From: JAWLBY01 sp041687455
GTDB lineage: Bacteria > Pseudomonadota > Gammaproteobacteria > Xanthomonadales > Xanthomonadaceae
NCBI GenBank assembly: GCA_041687455.1
Contig: JAWLBY010000004.1
Span: forward strand, 207,562 to 271,561
DNA length: 64,000 nucleotides
Direction of reading: 5' to 3'
The translations under genes were made by a program, and so were the position numbers. Shown one piece after another: positions 28,166 to 36,007 of the stretch. The notes under the pieces were generated by a model, which was not told the DNA's origin, searched no databases, and worked only from the letters and a program-made list of their open reading frames with translations. Numbering within the stretch: the first letter of the stretch is position 1; the number at the start of each line of letters is the position of its first letter.

Positions 28166-29632
28166 CCTGCGTGTGAGTTCGTCGCGGGCGAGAGGCGTTG
28201 CCAAGGAAACAAGCACGAGCGAAAACACGCTGCTGCCTGCTAGCCAGGCAACTCCGGCTACCGAACGCTCAGGGGGTGGGGACAGAATCGCAAGAAGCGC
28301 TCCGACGCACATTGCTGCAGCCATGGGCGGCCCGAGCGAGCGCCGCCACCACGGAATAAGCTCGCCTGGCAGTAGCCGTGTGTGCATCATGCGAACGCCG
28401 AATAGCGTTAGCGCCACATTGAGCACGAGCCAGGTGGCCGCCGCGCCGGCGATCCCGAAGTTTGCGGTGGATATCGTGTAGGCGGGAATTGCCACGGCAA
28501 GGGCAAGGATGTTCAGACCGATCGCAAGGCGGGTCCAGCCGTGGGCGAGCTGGAGTGCGTAAGGGATGCTGAGGATCCCGTTGAATGCAGAGCCGGCGAT
28601 CAGAAGTGCCAAGCATGCCGCAGTGCCCGGAGAATGCTCTGACCCCGTCCACAGCAGCAGGATATGAGCTGGTTGGCTGCAAACGACTGCCGCGATCGAC
28701 AGTGTTGCAAGCGCGACGAGCTGGGTTGATAGGTGGTATAGGGAGCGCATTTCCTGCGCTCGCTGTTCGACAACGAGCCGACTCATCCTCGGGTAAACCG
28801 CCCCAAATACCGGGGAGATGATCCGGCCAAGGCCGCCCGCTACCGCTGCCGTGATTCCGAACAGGCCAACTGCTTCGATATCCAGAATTCCCGCGACGAC
28901 AACGCGGTCCAGCTGGGACAGCGCCACACCAAGCGACGTGACTAGCATGGCACCCGAAGCGAAGCGCCTTGCGTTCAGCAACTCGGTAATCGCGAACTGA
29001 GCCGACCCAACCGGAGCATCGAGCTGCCTGAAAGCGATGGCGCGCGCAACAACGGAATGCAACAAGGAAACGCCGACCTGCCACGCCAGAAAGTTGATGA
29101 CCCCCCCGTTGACCAACCACACGAAGCCGTAACCACCGGCAAAACGAACCGTGGCGAAAATCGCAGCGAGCAGATGAACCGTGGAAACCCGTTCCAGTCC
29201 AGCCAGCATCGCGGAGTAGACGCCATTTGGCCAGATCGCAGCAACTGAGAATCCGATCAACAGCAGTGCTGCTTCCACGGGTTGGTCGGGGGCGGCACTC
29301 ACGCCCGGGCTCAGCAGCCCGGCAGCGAAGTACAAGGCGAGCGCGAGGATGGCTGAAATGCACCAGGCGAATTTGTCGAATGTGACTGCAAGACTAGCCA
29401 GCGGCGCACGTTCGCTCTGATTCGTTCTTCGTGCGACTTCGCGGCTGACAAACGTCGAGATTCCGAGGTCAAGTGCAAGCGAAAGCGATTGCGCACCGAG
29501 CAGCAAAGTTACGAACCCGAAGCCCGCTGCACCGAATTCGTCGAAAAGAATCGGAACGAATAGCAGCCCGGTAAGCGCTACACAGGAACTAGCAAGGTAC
29601 CCGGCAACAATGTTCGACTTAAGTTGTGCCAC
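28142..29632 (-). CDS. Wzx-like polysaccharide flippase (MOP superfamily)
   Basis: A 496-residue polytopic membrane protein with about 12-14 hydrophobic helices. The N-terminus SNIVAGYLASSCVALTGLLF and the early loop GISTFVSREVARR are typical of O-antigen/teichoic acid flippases in the MATE/MOP superfamily. It probably flips an undecaprenyl-linked oligosaccharide made by the neighbouring glycosyltransferases to the periplasm. It starts with GTG, and its 3' end overlaps the convergent GT2 gene. No obvious Wzy polymerase was recognised nearby. Confidence 0.88.
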   Translation of the reverse strand: MAQLKSNIVAGYLASSCVALTGLLFVPILFDEFGAAGFGFVTLLLGAQSLSLALDLGISTFVSREVARRTNQSERAPLASLAVTFDKFAWCISAILALALYFAAGLLSPGVSAAPDQPVEAALLLIGFSVAAIWPNGVYSAMLAGLERVSTVHLLAAIFATVRFAGGYGFVWLVNGGVINFLAWQVGVSLLHSVVARAIAFRQLDAPVGSAQFAITELLNARRFASGAMLVTSLGVALSQLDRVVVAGILDIEAVGLFGITAAVAGGLGRIISPVFGAVYPRMSRLVVEQRAQEMRSLYHLSTQLVALATLSIAAVVCSQPAHILLLWTGSEHSPGTAACLALLIAGSAFNGILSIPYALQLAHGWTRLAIGLNILALAVAIPAYTISTANFGIAGAAATWLVLNVALTLFGVRMMHTRLLPGELIPWWRRSLGPPMAAAMCVGALLAILSPPPERSVAGVAWLAGSSVFSLVLVSLATPLARDELTRRLRGRRFF

Positions 29633-29848
29633 AGCCTACGTTGTCCTGGAACGTCTCAACCATGTAGGCAGGCCCTAAGGTCGTGTGGTGAAATCGCTCT
29701 CATCGCCGCAAGGGTCTGTCGGCTGCCAAGCTAAATTAAGGCGATGCTCCGAAGCCGCTGATGCAGCGGACGCTGAAAGCTTAGAGTGCAAGGCCAGCAT
29801 CCGCATGATCAAGCGAAAGCCGGACTGCTCACGGCCTTGTTCCGCGGG
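29633..29848. other. Gene-free stretch between the deoxysugar operon and the flippase gene
   Basis: The 216 bp between the small coupled reading frame ending at 29849 and the flippase start hold no recognisable gene. If the TAG at the end of the small frame were ignored, the frame would stay open for about 57 more codons, but their composition is not protein-like. No clear terminator hairpin was found. Confidence 0.4.
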
Positions 29849-30058
29849 CTAGAGAACATCATGGCGCACATTGGTGATGCTCGCGTTGTCGAACCTACGG
29901 ATACCGAGGCAACGTTCGTCCATTGTACTTGCCGATCGCAGAGCCGGGTGGAAAACAGCCGTGTCCGTCAGCACGCGGAAAGATTCGACGCTCGGAACGC
30001 CCTCTTCAACCGCGTAAAGGCGAAGTTTCAACGCGACTGGAAGCGTTTCTGTATTCAT
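29849..30058 (-). CDS. Small coupled reading frame, possibly a truncated gene
   Basis: A 69-residue frame starting MNTETLPVALKLRLYAVEEG. Its ATG overlaps the stop of the preceding methyltransferase (TGATG), the same coupling style as elsewhere in the operon, and its residues look like real protein (VESFRVLTDTAVFHPAL, RRFDNASITNVRHDVL). It ends at a TAG where a larger protein would be expected to continue, so it may be the 5' remnant of a longer glycan gene; the pattern resembles the start of some GT61-type glycosyltransferases, but that is only a guess. Alternatively it is a genuine small protein. Confidence 0.4.
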   Translation of the reverse strand: MNTETLPVALKLRLYAVEEGVPSVESFRVLTDTAVFHPALRSASTMDERCLGIRRFDNASITNVRHDVL

Positions 30059-31254
30059 CAGGCCGGTGCGGCGAAGGCGGACACGTTGCCGTTCACGAGT
30101 GTAACGTTCATCCCGGCAGCCTGGATCAGGGCCAAGTTCTCTTTCAGGTAGTTCGGGTTCATCACAATGGCACTCTTGACGCCACGCCCGCGGAGATCGA
30201 GATAATGCACCACGGCATGGCCGCTGATGCCAGCAAATAGATTCTGTTTGTACGGATTGAGGTCGACGATACAATCCAGGCGTTCGCAGCATGGATCGAT
30301 GAGGTTTGCAAACGTAATGCCCTTGGCGCCGCCTCCCCAGAGCGCGACTTTGCCCACCTGCAGTAATTGGTCGATTCGTTTCCGCCATCCACCGAGCAGG
30401 GCCCGCTCGCTGCGGGTGAACGCTGTCGCTCTCGGCTGGAGAGACGCTTTTCGGTAAATTGCTCGGGGCGGGAACTTGGGCACACTGGCTTCGATCCATA
30501 GATACTGCCCGCCAAAGACATGCTTGACGGAGTCAACTTGGAAGCCGGCGCGTTCAAAGCAAGTACGGATGGAACTTTGAGTGAACAGCGAACAGTGTTC
30601 GTAAAAGAAGTCCCAAATCACCTGGTTATCGAGAATCCACTCCACGCAAGGGGTTTCAAAGAACAGCCGTGCGCCGGGTGAATTTTCCAGTGCGGCATAG
30701 ACGGCCTTGAGCAGCGCTACGGGGTCGGCGACGTGCTCAATTACATGACGGCATAGCACAACATCGGCATGCATCTTTGAGAACTCAGGGCCGTAAAAGG
30801 ACCGTATGAACTGAACTCGCCCGTTTAGGCGGGCCAGCTCCCCAACATATGTTGGGTCGAACCCGAAGCCAATGTTTCCGTTGGCCGCATCTTCTAACAA
30901 ACTCGATAGGAAGCGGCCCTTGCCGCAGCCGACTTCAACAATGCGCGCATCGCGGATTCCGCACTCCTTCAGCAAATAATGCTGAATTTTATCAAGATGG
31001 GACTGAAATACAGGCGAGAAATCCTGAGAGTTCTCATACTCGGCGTCATAGGAAATCAGTTGGCTGTCAAATTCCTGATTAAAGACAAAGTCGCAGTCCA
31101 AGCACAGCGACAGCGAGAGAGTACCCTTGGGCGCGGCCACAGCGGCCTCGCGAGTCGGATAAACTTTATTCTGATGGACGGGCACGTGCGTCCTTCGCAG
31201 GAAGGACTGCAATCGTTCCCCCTCACAGACCGGGCAGGTTACCCAAGGCTGCAT
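30058..31254 (-). CDS. Zinc-motif class I methyltransferase, sugar C-methyltransferase-like
   Basis: A 398-residue protein with the three-part layout of NDP-sugar C-methyltransferases: an N-terminal Cys motif (CPVCEGE and CLDCDF), a SAM-binding core (IVEVGCGKGRFLSSLLE, then VVLCRHVIEHVADP), and a C-terminal Rossmann-like domain (KVALWGGGAKGITFANLI, then YLKENLALIQAAGMN). A YEHCSLFT segment takes the place of the YHEHYSYLS segment in the second such enzyme of this operon. The start at 31254 has AAGGA six bases upstream; another ATG lies five codons before it. It overlaps the preceding dehydratase/reductase gene by 16 bases. The methylated position is unknown. Confidence 0.85.
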   Translation of the reverse strand: MQPWVTCPVCEGERLQSFLRRTHVPVHQNKVYPTREAAVAAPKGTLSLSLCLDCDFVFNQEFDSQLISYDAEYENSQDFSPVFQSHLDKIQHYLLKECGIRDARIVEVGCGKGRFLSSLLEDAANGNIGFGFDPTYVGELARLNGRVQFIRSFYGPEFSKMHADVVLCRHVIEHVADPVALLKAVYAALENSPGARLFFETPCVEWILDNQVIWDFFYEHCSLFTQSSIRTCFERAGFQVDSVKHVFGGQYLWIEASVPKFPPRAIYRKASLQPRATAFTRSERALLGGWRKRIDQLLQVGKVALWGGGAKGITFANLIDPCCERLDCIVDLNPYKQNLFAGISGHAVVHYLDLRGRGVKSAIVMNPNYLKENLALIQAAGMNVTLVNGNVSAFAAPA

Positions 31255-32153
31255 AGCTTTTCCTTCCACCAGGCGATTGTTTCCCTGAGGCCGGCTTCCA
31301 GCGTATAGCGAGGCGTCCAGCCCACTTCCTCTCGGAGGCGCCGCACCGAAGCTTCGATTCTCTGCGGATCACCGGGCCGGCTAGGCAGGGCGCCGAATGA
31401 AATTTGTTCAGGCCGGCCCGTTAACTCGCCAAGCAGGTTGAGTGTTTCACGCAAGGGGCGCGCCTCGCCCGTGGCAATATTCACCACTCCAAGGACATCG
31501 GAGTCGAGCAGCGCAACCAAGGCGTCGGCCACGTCTTTTACATACATCAGGTCCAGTGCCTGCCTACAGTGCGTGCACCGCGCGGGGGTCCCGCGCAGCA
31601 GCGACGCAAGGGTCCCACTTATAAGCTTTCCTTGCGGCTCATGCGGGCCGTAAAGGTTGAAAATTCGGCCCCAAGCCCAGCTCAATTTGTGTTTTTGAGC
31701 ATAGGACTCAAGCACCTGCCGGGTAGCGTTCTTACAGGCTCCGTATAGGGTTGCAGGCTCAAGCGGCGTGATGAATTCATCGCACTGGCCTGATTCCCAG
31801 CCATATTCCGCGCAGCTACCTGCTGTAACCATGCGCTTACCTTCCTGCGCGGAAAATGCCTTCAGAAGGCGTAGGCTTGCAGCAACCCAGTCCAGGTTTT
31901 CCTCGCTCGCCCAGAATTTGTCTGGAGTAGCCTGCCAAGCCAGATGCAGCAGGTGTGTCGGTGCGATCTCCCGTACTAGCTCATCAAGAGGCGCGTGCGG
32001 GTCCAGCAAGTCCAATGAGTGGATAACGTCTGCCCCCTCCAGTGCTGCCCCGCTTCGGCTGAGACCATGAATGCAAAACCCTCGCCTCTGGAGGGCGGGG
32101 AGTGCCTGGCGGCCTATGAACCCGCTAGCACCGGTAACTAGAACGCGCTTCAT
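31239..32153 (-). CDS. NAD(P)-dependent epimerase/dehydratase (extended SDR), putative 4-ketoreductase
   Basis: A 304-residue extended SDR. The cofactor motif is VLVTGASGFIGRQAL, a Ser-containing region is TAGSCAEYGWES, and the catalytic pair is in LYGACKNATR (YxxxK). The C-terminal GDPQRIEASVRRLREEVGW is a usual sugar-nucleotide SDR motif. In an operon with CDP-glucose 4,6-dehydratase and a C-methyltransferase, a final 4-keto reduction is the most likely role (inference). The start at 32153 directly precedes the Rossmann fold; a longer in-frame start exists but adds unrelated sequence. Confidence 0.87.
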   Translation of the reverse strand: MKRVLVTGASGFIGRQALPALQRRGFCIHGLSRSGAALEGADVIHSLDLLDPHAPLDELVREIAPTHLLHLAWQATPDKFWASEENLDWVAASLRLLKAFSAQEGKRMVTAGSCAEYGWESGQCDEFITPLEPATLYGACKNATRQVLESYAQKHKLSWAWGRIFNLYGPHEPQGKLISGTLASLLRGTPARCTHCRQALDLMYVKDVADALVALLDSDVLGVVNIATGEARPLRETLNLLGELTGRPEQISFGALPSRPGDPQRIEASVRRLREEVGWTPRYTLEAGLRETIAWWKEKLCSLG

Positions 32154-32257
32154 TTCTTGAGGTGGGCTTTTACAGGGTTTCAAATTCTAAGAAGGGTCGA
32201 CAATGAGCTATTTCTCCTTGCGCGGTTATGAATGGCGGTCGGGAGGTCGGGCGACTA

Positions 32258-33481
32258 TCAATGAATCTTCAGCTTTGGTACGGCCGTCACGAACTTGACG
32301 TTTCTTACGCGCAGGTAATTCAGCTGCGCAAGCAGTTCGTCAGTAAGATTCCAGGGAAGAATCAGGCATGTGTCCGGAGGCGCTTCGATCAGCGCCTGCT
32401 CGGGCACGATGGGTATCCGGCAACCGGGCATGTGAAGGCCCTGCTTGTGAGGATTGCGGTCGACCACATATTCGATCAGGTCAGGGCGAACGCCTGCAAA
32501 GTTCAACAGCGTATTTCCCTTTGCGGCCGCACCGTAGGCGACAACGCGCCGCTTCGCCCGGTGCTCTTCGATCAGCAAACTAAGCAGGTCGTTCTTGATC
32601 TCGATAGCACTTTGCTGCAGGACATCGTAGCTGGAAGGGTCGCACAGGCCCGAGAGGCGCTCGCCTTCCATGATGGTGTCGAAGGCGGGCGTTGGGGCGA
32701 TCGGCGCAGCGTCCGAGCATGCCCAGATCCGCAATGAGCCGCCGTGCGTGGGAAGGCGCTCGACGTCCCATATCATCAGACCATGTTCGCGCAAGATGCG
32801 ATCCGCGACATGCAGCGACAGGTAGCTGTAATGCTCGTGATAGACGGTATCGAACTGTCGCTCCTGCACGAGTCGTGCAAGGTGCGGGAACTCGATCACG
32901 GCCCTGCCATCGTTGCCAAGCAATTCGGCAATCCCTGCAACGAAGTCGTTGATATCGGGAACATGCGCCAGGACATTGTTGGCGATCACCAGGTTGGCGT
33001 GCCCTCGTTCGGCAACGACCTGCCGCGCCAACGTCAAGCCGAAAAACTCCATGCGCGTTTCGATGCCTCGCGATATTGACACCTCGGCCGTGCTTTGCGT
33101 TGGTTCAATGCCGAGGCATGGAATCCCCCGCGCGAGCACGTACTGCAGTAGGTAGCCGTCGTTGGAGGCGAGTTCAACGACGAAACTATCCGTTCCGAGT
33201 GACAGCCTGTCGCAGGCTTGCGCCACCAGCGACTCTGCATGTCGAAGCCATGATCCCGAGTAGGAGGAGAAGTACGCGTAGTTCGCGTCGAAAATTCCCT
33301 CGGGCTGCTGTGGGTGTGCGACTTGCACCAGCAAGCAGTTGGTACAGATGACCAGTCGCAATGGAATCCAGGATTCGGGCCGCTGAAGTGACGCGGGCGT
33401 CAGGTACGCATTGGACAGAGGGGCACTGCCAAGATCGAGGACCGTGCGTTCTACGGGGTGGCTGCAGAACATGCAGTTCAC
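32258..33481 (-). CDS. NDP-hexose C-methyltransferase (TylC3/EvaC-like)
   Basis: A 407-residue C-methyltransferase. The N-terminal zinc site is CMFCSHPVERTVLDLG and ICTNCLLVQVAHP. The SAM core has VVELASNDGYLLQYVLARG and LVIANNVLAHVPDINDF. The catalytic YHEHYSYLS segment matches the His/Tyr pair of TylC3-type enzymes. The C-terminal domain contains VVAYGAAAKGNTLLNFAG and VDRNPHKQGLHMPG. Such enzymes put a methyl group on carbon 3 (or 5) of a 4-keto-6-deoxy sugar nucleotide. The GTG start overlaps the stop of the epimerase gene (GTGA). Confidence 0.92.
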   Translation of the reverse strand: MNCMFCSHPVERTVLDLGSAPLSNAYLTPASLQRPESWIPLRLVICTNCLLVQVAHPQQPEGIFDANYAYFSSYSGSWLRHAESLVAQACDRLSLGTDSFVVELASNDGYLLQYVLARGIPCLGIEPTQSTAEVSISRGIETRMEFFGLTLARQVVAERGHANLVIANNVLAHVPDINDFVAGIAELLGNDGRAVIEFPHLARLVQERQFDTVYHEHYSYLSLHVADRILREHGLMIWDVERLPTHGGSLRIWACSDAAPIAPTPAFDTIMEGERLSGLCDPSSYDVLQQSAIEIKNDLLSLLIEEHRAKRRVVAYGAAAKGNTLLNFAGVRPDLIEYVVDRNPHKQGLHMPGCRIPIVPEQALIEAPPDTCLILPWNLTDELLAQLNYLRVRNVKFVTAVPKLKIH

Positions 33482-34023
33482 AGGGTTACCCCAATGAATG
33501 ACTCGGGCACGACTGGGGGGGCTGAACGATCTCGCTCAGAAATCTCGGTAACTTCGCGCGGCCAGTTGATTCCAAGGCCGGGGTCGGTCGGACAAAGCCG
33601 CCGCTCGAACTCGGGCATCCACGGCCTCGAATGCAGGTAGAGCAGATGTACGTCGTCGGTCAAAGTCTGGAATCCATGCGCGAAACCCTGTGGGATGAAT
33701 ACTTGGTTGTCTTCTTTGAAGTCGAGAACAAAGGAAAAAGCCCGTAGAAGAGTCGGGGAGCCGGCCCTGACATCCACCGCGACGTCGAAAATCGCGCCCC
33801 GCAAGCAACGAATGATCTTCCCCTCCGAAAACGGCGGCACTTGGAAGTGCAACCCACGGATCGTACCCTGGCTGGCGGTCGTCGAAATGTTGACCTGGGC
33901 CACCTTGAAGTCCAGGCCCTGCCCGCTCAATGCTTCGTGACAGAACACTCGCCGAAATGTACCTCGGGAGTCTAGGAAGGGTTCCGTCCTGACCAGCGCT
34001 GGGACTCCGGATTGGAAGGTCAT
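33478..34023 (-). CDS. RmlC-like 4-keto-6-deoxyhexose 3- and/or 5-epimerase
   Basis: A 181-residue cupin of the dTDP-sugar isomerase family, the usual RmlC length. The catalytic base His is in TIRGLHFQVPPF and the basic phosphate-binding region is EGKIIRCLRGAIFDVAVDV. Where RmlC normally has a YYxP motif carrying the acid Tyr, this protein has HSRPWMPEFE, so that Tyr is missing. It may therefore epimerise only one centre or use another residue. ATG overlaps the RfbG stop (TAATG). It is placed to act on the CDP-4-keto sugar made by RfbF and RfbG. Confidence 0.87.
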   Translation of the reverse strand: MTFQSGVPALVRTEPFLDSRGTFRRVFCHEALSGQGLDFKVAQVNISTTASQGTIRGLHFQVPPFSEGKIIRCLRGAIFDVAVDVRAGSPTLLRAFSFVLDFKEDNQVFIPQGFAHGFQTLTDDVHLLYLHSRPWMPEFERRLCPTDPGLGINWPREVTEISERDRSAPPVVPESFIGVTL

Positions 34024-35108
34024 TACTGTACCCAGCGTACGCCAGAGGCTTCTGCGTCAACTATGAACTCGCGCAAATCGTTCTCTGAGTTGACATGTCC
34101 ATGTTCAATGAATTGCTTGTACCACGCTGCCGCTCGGCGAATCGCAGCCCCTGATCTCCATACTGGTTTCCATCCGAGTTGGCTTCTCGCTTTCGAGGAG
34201 TCAAGCTTCAGCACCTCGGACTCCGGGATGCTGGGAGGAGAGCCAGCGTAGACAAGCTGGAGGGTTGGCCATGTTTCGAGCAGAATCTCGCATGCGCCGC
34301 GGACTGCCAGTTCATTCGTATCCTGCGGCCCAAAGTTCCACGCGCCCTCCCGATCCTTGCCGTTCAGCAGATCGGCGCTCAGCATGAGGTAACCGCTCAG
34401 TGCATCAAGCACGTGCTGCCAGGGACGTACGGCATGTGGCAGTCGTATGCTAAGGGGCGAGGAACTTGAAACCGCGCGTGCCGCATCGGGTATCAGACGA
34501 TCGACCGACCAATCTCCTCCGCCGACCACGTTGCCGGCTCGAGCAGTTGCGAGTCTGGGGCCGCGGCCTCTGGTGTGCACGAGCTGGCGATATGCATCCG
34601 TGATGAGTTCGGAACAGGCTTTGGACGTGCTATACGGGTCAGCCGCGCCGAGTTCAGCAGATTCGTCAAGAGGAAGGTTTGAGGCGCGATAAACCTTGTC
34701 GGTAGTGACATTGACAGCAGCGCGTATGCCGTCGATCGAGCATGCAATGTCGAGAACGTGAGCCGTGCCCATGACATTCGTCCTGAATGTCTCCAGAGGC
34801 TGCTCGTAGCTCTGTCTCACCAAAGGTTGGGCTGCCATATGGATCAGCAGCTCGGGTCTTGCGTCGGACATGGCGCGCCGCAAATCGTCATAACGTCCAA
34901 TATCGAGACGTATGTCGTCGATGCCCGAAAGCGCCAGCATGTCCCAATGGTTCGGTACTGTCGGAGGCTCGAGCGAGATGCCGATGACCTCCGCGTCCAT
35001 CGACTTGAGCCATAGGCACAGCCACGAGCCCTTGAATCCGGTGTGCCCAGTCACCAGCACGCGCCTCCTGCGAAAGCAGCCCCCGAAGCTCACGTCCAGA
35101 CTTTCCAC
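34023..35108 (-). CDS. rfbG: CDP-glucose 4,6-dehydratase
   Basis: A 361-residue extended SDR converting CDP-glucose to CDP-4-keto-6-deoxyglucose. It has the dinucleotide motif VLVTGHTGFKGSWLCLWLK characteristic of RfbG, the active-site NVTTDKVYRASN region and the DPYSTSKACSELI motif with YxxxK. RAGNVVGGGDWSVDRLIPD is a further family hallmark (quoted in part). It starts with GTG and overlaps rfbF by 19 bases, so the two are co-translated. RfbG instead of RmlB indicates a CDP- and not a dTDP-linked pathway. Confidence 0.95.
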   Translation of the reverse strand: MESLDVSFGGCFRRRRVLVTGHTGFKGSWLCLWLKSMDAEVIGISLEPPTVPNHWDMLALSGIDDIRLDIGRYDDLRRAMSDARPELLIHMAAQPLVRQSYEQPLETFRTNVMGTAHVLDIACSIDGIRAAVNVTTDKVYRASNLPLDESAELGAADPYSTSKACSELITDAYRQLVHTRGRGPRLATARAGNVVGGGDWSVDRLIPDAARAVSSSSPLSIRLPHAVRPWQHVLDALSGYLMLSADLLNGKDREGAWNFGPQDTNELAVRGACEILLETWPTLQLVYAGSPPSIPESEVLKLDSSKARSQLGWKPVWRSGAAIRRAAAWYKQFIEHGHVNSENDLREFIVDAEASGVRWVQ

Positions 35109-35860
35109 GGAGCCTCGCCGTCCTGCCAGAGTGCCTCAAGTTTCAGCTTGTCACGCAAGGTGTCCATCGGCTGCCAGAAGCCCGTGTGTGTGTAAGCGGA
35201 CAGCTGTCCTCGGCTGGCGAGCACCTCCATCGGACCGCTCTCCCAGACCGTAGAGTCATCCATGACGAGGTCTACCACGCTCGGCTCGAGAACGAAGAAC
35301 CCACCATTGATCCAAGCACGATCGCCCATCGGCTTTTCCTGGAAGCTCGTTATTCGGGGGCCTTGAACGTCAAGAGCACCGAATCTTCCAGGTGGTTGTA
35401 CGGCGCACACCGTTGCCATAGTGCCATGCTGGCGATGGAATGCAATCTCGGCCGCGATGTTCACGTTGGAGAGACCGTCGCCGTACGTGAAGCAAAAGGT
35501 TTCGCCATCCAGATACTCCCGTACCCTTCGAAGGCGACCGCCTGTCTGGGTAGCGTCACCGGTGTCCACCAGCGTAACCTTCCATGGCTCTGCGTGACGG
35601 TGATGTACCAGCATTTGATTCGACGAAAGATCGAAGGTTACGTCGGACTGGTGCAGGAAATAGTTCGCAAAATATTCTTTCACCATGTACCCTCGGTATC
35701 CGAGGCAGATGATGAATTCATTGATGCCGTGATGCGAGTAAATCTTCAGGATGTGCCACAGAACCGGCTTCCCGCCGATTTCGATCATCGGTTTTGGTCT
35801 TACTCCTGTCTCCTCGCTGATTCGGGTTCCCAATCCTCCCGCCAGAATTACGCAGCGCAT
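35090..35860 (-). CDS. rfbF: Glucose-1-phosphate cytidylyltransferase
   Basis: A 256-residue nucleotidyltransferase making CDP-glucose from CTP and glucose 1-phosphate. The NTP-binding motif is AGGLGTRISEETGVRPKPM, with the metal site FTYGDGLSNV and the RfbF-type end GFWQPMDTLRDKLKLEALW (quoted in part). It is the first gene of a six- or seven-gene minus-strand operon (rfbF, rfbG, epimerase, C-methyltransferase, SDR, second methyltransferase, small frame). The 147-bp space to the divergent ALG10-like gene should contain its promoter. GC is lower than in the flanking core genes. Confidence 0.95.
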   Translation of the reverse strand: MRCVILAGGLGTRISEETGVRPKPMIEIGGKPVLWHILKIYSHHGINEFIICLGYRGYMVKEYFANYFLHQSDVTFDLSSNQMLVHHRHAEPWKVTLVDTGDATQTGGRLRRVREYLDGETFCFTYGDGLSNVNIAAEIAFHRQHGTMATVCAVQPPGRFGALDVQGPRITSFQEKPMGDRAWINGGFFVLEPSVVDLVMDDSTVWESGPMEVLASRGQLSAYTHTGFWQPMDTLRDKLKLEALWQDGEAPWKVWT

Positions 35861-36007
35861 GAGCGACTCTCAGCCTGAATTTCAAGGATGTCAGATTAAA
35901 CGCGCGCAGAAAGTTTTACAATTCCCGCGCGAAACGGGCCGGCCTCGGTCAGTTTGCGTCGCCTGTGGTTGGCAATTCCGCCCCTGCTCGCGCCAGATCG
36001 TCACGAC

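Noticed and set aside
35954..36007. Longer N-terminus of the ALG10-like protein from a TTG
   Set aside because: The added residues are not helix- or signal-like; the ATG at 36008 gives a normal membrane protein start.
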